A stretch of 64,000 nucleotides of DNA from JBHIYN01 sp041984235 (GTDB lineage Bacteria; Pseudomonadota; Gammaproteobacteria; Ga0077536). Under the pieces are notes generated by a model that was given only the letters and a program-made list of their open reading frames with translations, did no database searches and was not told the DNA's origin. Shown one piece after another: positions 59,679 to 64,000 of this stretch (positions are counted from its first letter, which is position 1; every line of letters begins with the position of its first letter). The stretch is from the NCBI GenBank assembly GCA_041984235.1, contig JBHIYN010000005.1, positions 1 through 64,000 on the forward strand, read 5' to 3'. The translations under genes and the position numbers were made by a program.

Positions 59679-59718
59679 CCAAAGTCCTGCGCTGCTTGGT
59701 TCAGCGCGTTGAATACGT

Positions 59719-60420
59719 TCAAGTCGCTTCCAGCGACGATTTGTCGACGGCGAGGCCCGGCCCCATGGTCGTCGACAGCGTGATCGACTTCATATAGACC
59801 CCTTTCGAGGAGCTGGGTTTCGCCTTGCGCAGATCGGCCAGCAATGCCTCGAGATTGGCCTGCAGTGCGCCGGACTCGAAGGACGCCTTGCCGATCGGGC
59901 AGTGAATGATGCCCGCCTTGTCGGTGCGGAACTGGATCTGGCCGGCCTTGGCGTTGCGCACCGCGGTCGCGACGTCGGTCGTGACGGTGCCGACCTTGGG
60001 GTTCGGCATCAGGCCGCGCGGGCCGAGAATCTGGCCGAGCTGGCCGACCACGCGCATCGAAGCCGGCGTGGCGATGACGACGTCGAAGTCCAGCTTGCCC
60101 TGCTTGACCTCGGCCGCGAGGTCGTCCATGCCGACGATGTCGGCGCCGGCTTCGCGGCCGGTATCGGCATCCGCACCGTCGGCGAACAGGGCGACCCTGA
60201 CGCTCTTGCCGGTGCCGTGCGGCAGCACGGTCGAGCCGCGCACGACCTGGTCGGACTTGCGCGGGTCGACGCCGAGATTGACCGCAACCTCGACCGACTC
60301 GTCGAACTTGGCCGAGGCGCACTCCTTGAGCAGGCCGATGACATCGGCAACGGCGCGGGGCGTGTGCACGTCGCCCACCTTTTCACGAATGGCGCGCAGG
60401 CGCTTACCCGGTTTCGACAT
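59719..60420 (-). CDS. rplA: 50S ribosomal protein L1
   Basis: 233 aa (E. coli 234). Mobile L1-stalk protein that helps tRNA leave the E site. SVEVAVNLGVDPRKSDQVVRG, GPRGLMPNPKVGTVT and KGVYMKSITLSTTMGPG are diagnostic. Starts one base after rplK. Confidence 0.98.
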   Translation of the reverse strand: MSKPGKRLRAIREKVGDVHTPRAVADVIGLLKECASAKFDESVEVAVNLGVDPRKSDQVVRGSTVLPHGTGKSVRVALFADGADADTGREAGADIVGMDDLAAEVKQGKLDFDVVIATPASMRVVGQLGQILGPRGLMPNPKVGTVTTDVATAVRNAKAGQIQFRTDKAGIIHCPIGKASFESGALQANLEALLADLRKAKPSSSKGVYMKSITLSTTMGPGLAVDKSSLEAT

Positions 60421-60421
60421 G

Positions 60422-60853
60422 TCAGACGCCCTCCACTTCGAGGCCCATGCTGCGGGCCGTTCCGGCGATCGTACGCACCGCGGCGTCGAGATCGGCCGAG
60501 GTCAGATCGGGTTCCTTGGTCTTGGCGATCTCCTCGAGCTGCGCGCGATTGACCTTGCCGACCTTGTTCGTGTTCGGCGTACCGCTGCCCTTGGGGACGC
60601 CCGCTGCCTTGCGCAGCAGGACCGCGGCCGGCGGCGTCTTGGTGATGAAGGTGAAGCTCTTGTCACCGTAGACCGTGATCACGACCGGGATTGGCAGGCC
60701 CTGCTCCATGCCCTGCGTCTGGGCATTGAAGGCCTTGCAGAATTCCATGATGTTGACACCGCGCTGGCCCAGCGCGGGCCCCACCGGCGGGCTCGGGTTG
60801 GCCTGGCCGGCCGGCACCTGCAGCCTGATGTACGCCTCGATTTTCTTCGCCAT
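60422..60853 (-). CDS. rplK: 50S ribosomal protein L11
   Basis: 143 aa (E. coli 142). GTPase-centre protein with the Pro-rich N-terminal domain (LQVPAGQANPSPPVGPALG) and C-terminal rRNA-binding domain ending GTARSMGLEVEGV. In E. coli L1 represses the rplKA message through the leader; a hairpin lies in the corresponding spacer at 60908-60931. Confidence 0.98.
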   Translation of the reverse strand: MAKKIEAYIRLQVPAGQANPSPPVGPALGQRGVNIMEFCKAFNAQTQGMEQGLPIPVVITVYGDKSFTFITKTPPAAVLLRKAAGVPKGSGTPNTNKVGKVNRAQLEEIAKTKEPDLTSADLDAAVRTIAGTARSMGLEVEGV

Positions 60854-60907
60854 TTAGACTCACTCCTCGGGTTCGAACGCCTCACGGCTCCCCGTTGGTT
60901 GTGTGCA

Positions 60908-60931
60908 GAGCGCTACCGCACGGCAGCGCTC
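60908..60931 (-). promoter_or_regulatory. Hairpin in the nusG-rplK spacer
   Basis: GAGCGCT and AGCGCTC form a perfect 7-bp stem around a ten-base loop, starting two bases after the nusG stop. There is no U-tract, so it is not an intrinsic terminator. It may stabilise the nusG 3' end or belong to the rplKA leader that L1 recognises in related bacteria. Confidence 0.4.
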
Positions 60932-60933
60932 CG

Positions 60934-61467
60934 TTAATCCTTGCTGACCTGCCCGAACTCGAGCTCGACCGGGGTCGAGCGGCCGAAAATGGATACCGCG
61001 ACCCGCAGTCGGCTCTTCTCGTAGTTGACTTCCTCGACCACGCCGTTGAAGTCGGTGAACGGCCCGTCGATCACGCGCACGACCTCGCCGACCTCGAACA
61101 GCACCTTGGGCCGCGGCTTCTCGGCGCCTTCCTGGATGCGGTCCAGGATGACCTGCGCTTCGCGCGAGCTGATCGGCGTCGGCCGGTCGCTGCTGCCGCC
61201 GATGAATCCCATGACCTTGGGGCAATCCTTGACCAGGTGCCAGGAGTCGTCGTCCATCTCCATCTCGACCAGCACGTAGCCGGGGAAGAACTTGCGATCA
61301 CTCTTGCGCTTCTGGCCATCGCGCATCTCCACGACTTCCTCGGTGGGCACCAGGATCTGGCCGAACTTCGCCTCCATGGCAAAGCGCTTGATGCGATCCT
61401 CGAGCGATCGCTTGACCTGGTTCTCGAAGCCCGAGTAGGCGTGCACCACGTACCAGTTCATTGTCAC
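60934..61467 (-). CDS. nusG: Transcription termination/antitermination factor NusG
   Basis: 177 aa (E. coli 181). N-terminal NGN domain (NWYVVHAYSGFENQVKRSL) binds beta'/beta clamp; C-terminal KOW domain (VGEVVRVIDGPFTDFNGVVEEV) contacts Rho or S10. 13 bp after secE. Confidence 0.98.
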   Translation of the reverse strand: MTMNWYVVHAYSGFENQVKRSLEDRIKRFAMEAKFGQILVPTEEVVEMRDGQKRKSDRKFFPGYVLVEMEMDDDSWHLVKDCPKVMGFIGGSSDRPTPISSREAQVILDRIQEGAEKPRPKVLFEVGEVVRVIDGPFTDFNGVVEEVNYEKSRLRVAVSIFGRSTPVELEFGQVSKD

Positions 61468-61480
61468 ATCCGTCTCCGGT

Positions 61481-61846
61481 TCAGATCAGGGTCTGGATCA
61501 GACCGGCAAGCATGAGGTCGAGCAGCCACAGCAGGATGGCGAAAACGATGACCACGATCATGACGAACAGCGTCGTCTGCATGGTTTCCTGCCGCGTCGG
61601 CCACACCACCTTGCGCACTTCGATGTGGGCGTCGCGCACGAACCCGGCAACCTGGCGTCCCTTGTCCGTCTGCATGGCGATGGCCGCGGCGATGCCGACC
61701 GCCGCCAGCATGCCCACCACGCGAAGAAGCTTGGAAGCGTCTGCGTAGTAGTAGAAGGCGACCAGCGCACCGACCAGCACGAGCAGCGCCGCGGCCAGCT
61801 TGGCCGTGTCCCAGGAACTTTGTTCGACTGCTGCTTTGGTACTCAT
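61481..61846 (-). CDS. secE: Preprotein translocase subunit SecE
   Basis: 121 aa with three membrane helices as in E. coli (127 aa): about 15-34, 38-57 and 88-115. The conserved amphipathic helix and C-terminal TM (KVVWPTRQETMQTT then a long hydrophobic segment) clamp SecY. Lies 150 bp downstream of tRNA-Trp, beyond an intrinsic terminator, with no promoter-like sequence visible between. Confidence 0.96.
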   Translation of the reverse strand: MSTKAAVEQSSWDTAKLAAALLVLVGALVAFYYYADASKLLRVVGMLAAVGIAAAIAMQTDKGRQVAGFVRDAHIEVRKVVWPTRQETMQTTLFVMIVVIVFAILLWLLDLMLAGLIQTLI

Positions 61847-61903
61847 GCCTGCCGTTGCCGGGTGCGGGTCCGTGCCACCGCGCCTGCGCCCCCGGAGCGG
61901 GCG

Positions 61904-61937
61904 AAAAACGCAGGCCGGCAGGGGTTACCTGCCGGCC
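61904..61937 (-). terminator. Rho-independent terminator between tRNA-Trp and secE
   Basis: A 10-bp perfect GC stem (61913-61922 with 61928-61937) and a five-base loop are followed, after four bases, by five U on the minus strand. It lies 60 bases beyond tRNA-Trp and would end the tRNA-tuf-tRNA transcript unless read through. Confidence 0.85.
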
Positions 61938-61996
61938 TCGGGTATCGGTGGCTGCGTCGTTTCGCGACCTGTGTGTTCAGCTTGTCCTGCCTTGAA

Positions 61997-62072
61997 TGGC
62001 AGGCCAGGAGGGAATCGAACCCCCAACCTGCGGTTTTGGAGACCGCCGCTCTGCCAATTGAGCTACTGGCCT
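61997..62072 (-). tRNA. tRNA-Trp (anticodon CCA)
   Basis: Acceptor AGGCCAG/CTGGCCT, D-arm AGCTCAATTGGCAGAGC, anticodon loop CTCCAAA giving CCA, T-arm GGGGGTTCGATTCCCTC, discriminator G and encoded CCA. 76 nt. The place between tuf and secE is the same as in Pseudomonas and many gammaproteobacteria. Confidence 0.98.
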
Positions 62073-62087
62073 GTATCGACTTACTCA

Positions 62088-62111
62088 GTTAAAGAGCCGG
62101 CTGCGCAGCCG
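62088..62111 (-). promoter_or_regulatory. boxB-boxA-like element downstream of tuf
   Basis: Reading the minus strand away from the tuf stop, a perfect 14-bp palindrome CGGCTGCGCAGCCG (62098-62111) is followed directly by GCTCTTTAAC (62088-62097), identical to the first ten bases of the rRNA boxA. The order hairpin then boxA is that of rrn leaders. It precedes tRNA-Trp, an intrinsic terminator and secE-nusG. Antitermination is inferred, not shown. Confidence 0.5.
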
Positions 62112-62112
62112 A

Positions 62113-63303
<1,191 letters not shown>

Positions 63304-63379
63304 GTTCGAGTCTCTCCCAAAAAGTACTTACTGACGTTCTCTGAAGACGCGGATTCGCTGTTCCGCCCTGCCCTTTAAA

Positions 63380-63455
<76 letters not shown>

Positions 63456-63579
63456 CCTGTCACGAACGAGGAGCCGTCGCGGGCGACCGATCGGCTGTTG
63501 GAGCGGGCGGTCCGATGGCGCGGCGCCGGTTACGGTGGTTTCTCATGTGTCGCGACTCGTCGTCATCGGCCTGTCTGTG

Positions 63580-63653
<74 letters not shown>

Positions 63654-63701
63654 CTGCTGTTTAAGTGGACTGTCCCGGTTACCCCAACACTGCATGCTGC
63701 C

Positions 63702-63786
63702 TGGTGGAGGGGGTAGGATTCGAACCTACGAAGGCTGAGCCGGCAGATTTACAGTCTGCTCCCGTTGACCGCTTGGGTACCCCTCC
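63702..63786 (-). tRNA. tRNA-Tyr (anticodon GTA)
   Basis: Class II tRNA of 85 nt: acceptor GGAGGGG/CCCCTCC, D-arm ACCCAAGCGGTCAACGGG, anticodon loop CTGTAAA giving GTA, a long variable arm, T-arm GTAGGTTCGAATCCTAC, discriminator A and encoded CCA. First gene of the tRNA-tuf transcript. Confidence 0.98.
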
Positions 63787-63802
63787 AAAACGGTAGCCGG
63801 AA

Positions 63803-63831
63803 ATTGTCGAAATTTTTGCTACTTATGTCAA
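63803..63831 (-). promoter_or_regulatory. Strong promoter of tRNA-Tyr/Gly/Thr-tuf
   Basis: On the minus strand a perfect TTGACA (63826-63831) is separated by exactly 17 bases from GACAAT (63803-63808). The next bases are GC-rich up to the tRNA-Tyr 5' end at 63786, as in growth-rate-controlled stable-RNA promoters. Confidence 0.85.
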
Positions 63832-63836
63832 CACGT

Positions 63837-64000
63837 TCAGGGCCGTAAAACCTCGCCGGTGAGCCCGTCCCGGATCCGGGACGGGCGCCGCTCGCTGCCG
63901 AGGCGGCCGGCCAGGTAGACGTCCACCCCCGCCCCGAAATAGCGCCTGGCCGCCAGCAGCGTGCGCGCCGGCGGGCGCCCGTGGGGGTTCGCGCTGGTCG
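63837..64000 (-). CDS. tsaC: TsaC/Sua5-family protein, C-terminal end only
   Basis: Partial: the last 54 codons, running off the right edge. TSANPHGRPPARTL matches the family TSAN-SG-PP motif, and PSRIRDGLTGEVLRP matches the short TsaC ending of gammaproteobacteria (PSEIRDALTGELFRQG). TsaC makes threonylcarbamoyl-AMP for the tRNA t6A modification. The stop is six bases upstream of the tRNA-Tyr -35. A YciO/YrdC paralogue is the alternative. Confidence 0.75.
   Translation of the reverse strand, partial: TSANPHGRPPARTLLAARRYFGAGVDVYLAGRLGSERRPSRIRDGLTGEVLRP

Overview
The window is a compact, GC-rich stretch (by eye well over 60% G+C) of a gammaproteobacterial chromosome and is almost entirely housekeeping. 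The gene orders guaBA-tadA-pncC, recA-recX-alaS-lysC-csrA-tRNA-Ser, mreBCD-mrdAB-mltB-rlpA-dacA and tRNA-Tyr/Gly/Thr-tuf-tRNA-Trp-secE-nusG are those of Gammaproteobacteria. The combination suggests a Chromatiales/Ectothiorhodospiraceae-like lineage; that placement is an inference from synteny and composition only. No prophage, insertion sequence, CRISPR array or defence island was seen, and no gene-free stretch is longer than about 255 bases.

Layout. (1) 1-10695, minus strand: guaB-guaA-tadA-pncC-thpR, then recA-recX-alaS-lysC, csrA and tRNA-Ser(GCT) with a strong terminator. (2) 10760-14848: xseA on plus, facing a YdcF-like membrane protein, then ybeD-lipB-lipA (lipoate synthesis) on minus. 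(3) 15092-18960: an accessory patch with a 51-aa two-helix membrane protein, sixA (minus), an unrecognised 378-aa protein and a YadG/YadH-type ABC exporter. (4) 18928-28343, minus: mreB-mreC-mreD-mrdA-rodA-mltB-rlpA-dacA-dat, a rod-shape and peptidoglycan module. (5) 28600-31799, plus: gatC-gatA-gatB. (6) 32050-49739, minus: the fused str, S10, spc and alpha ribosomal clusters, 32 genes from rpsL to rplQ with no gap above 45 bp. (7) 49982-63786, minus: tRNA-Tyr, tRNA-Gly, tRNA-Thr, tuf, tRNA-Trp, secE, nusG, rplK, rplA, rplJ, rplL, rpoB, rpoC. (8) 63837-64000: the end of a TsaC/Sua5-family gene running off the window.

How the genes work together. Regions 6 and 7 make ribosomal proteins, RNA polymerase alpha, beta and beta', elongation factors, the Sec core (SecY, SecE) and the antitermination factors NusG and S10/NusE. 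Visible control elements include a TTGACA promoter before tRNA-Tyr, boxA-like sites before rpsL and after the second tuf, an L10-type leader, a 12-bp hairpin before rpoB, and intrinsic terminators after rpoC and tRNA-Trp. Region 4 joins the elongasome (MreBCD, PBP2, RodA) to wall hydrolases and to a D-amino acid aminotransferase translationally coupled to the D,D-carboxypeptidase.

The less ordinary observations are apparent non-canonical start codons (CTG for recX, ATC for mreC), the boxB/boxA-like element ahead of secE-nusG, a gene-conversion footprint between the two tuf copies, an uncatalogued small membrane protein, and an unknown gene beside an ABC exporter. I found no convincing wholly new multi-gene system.
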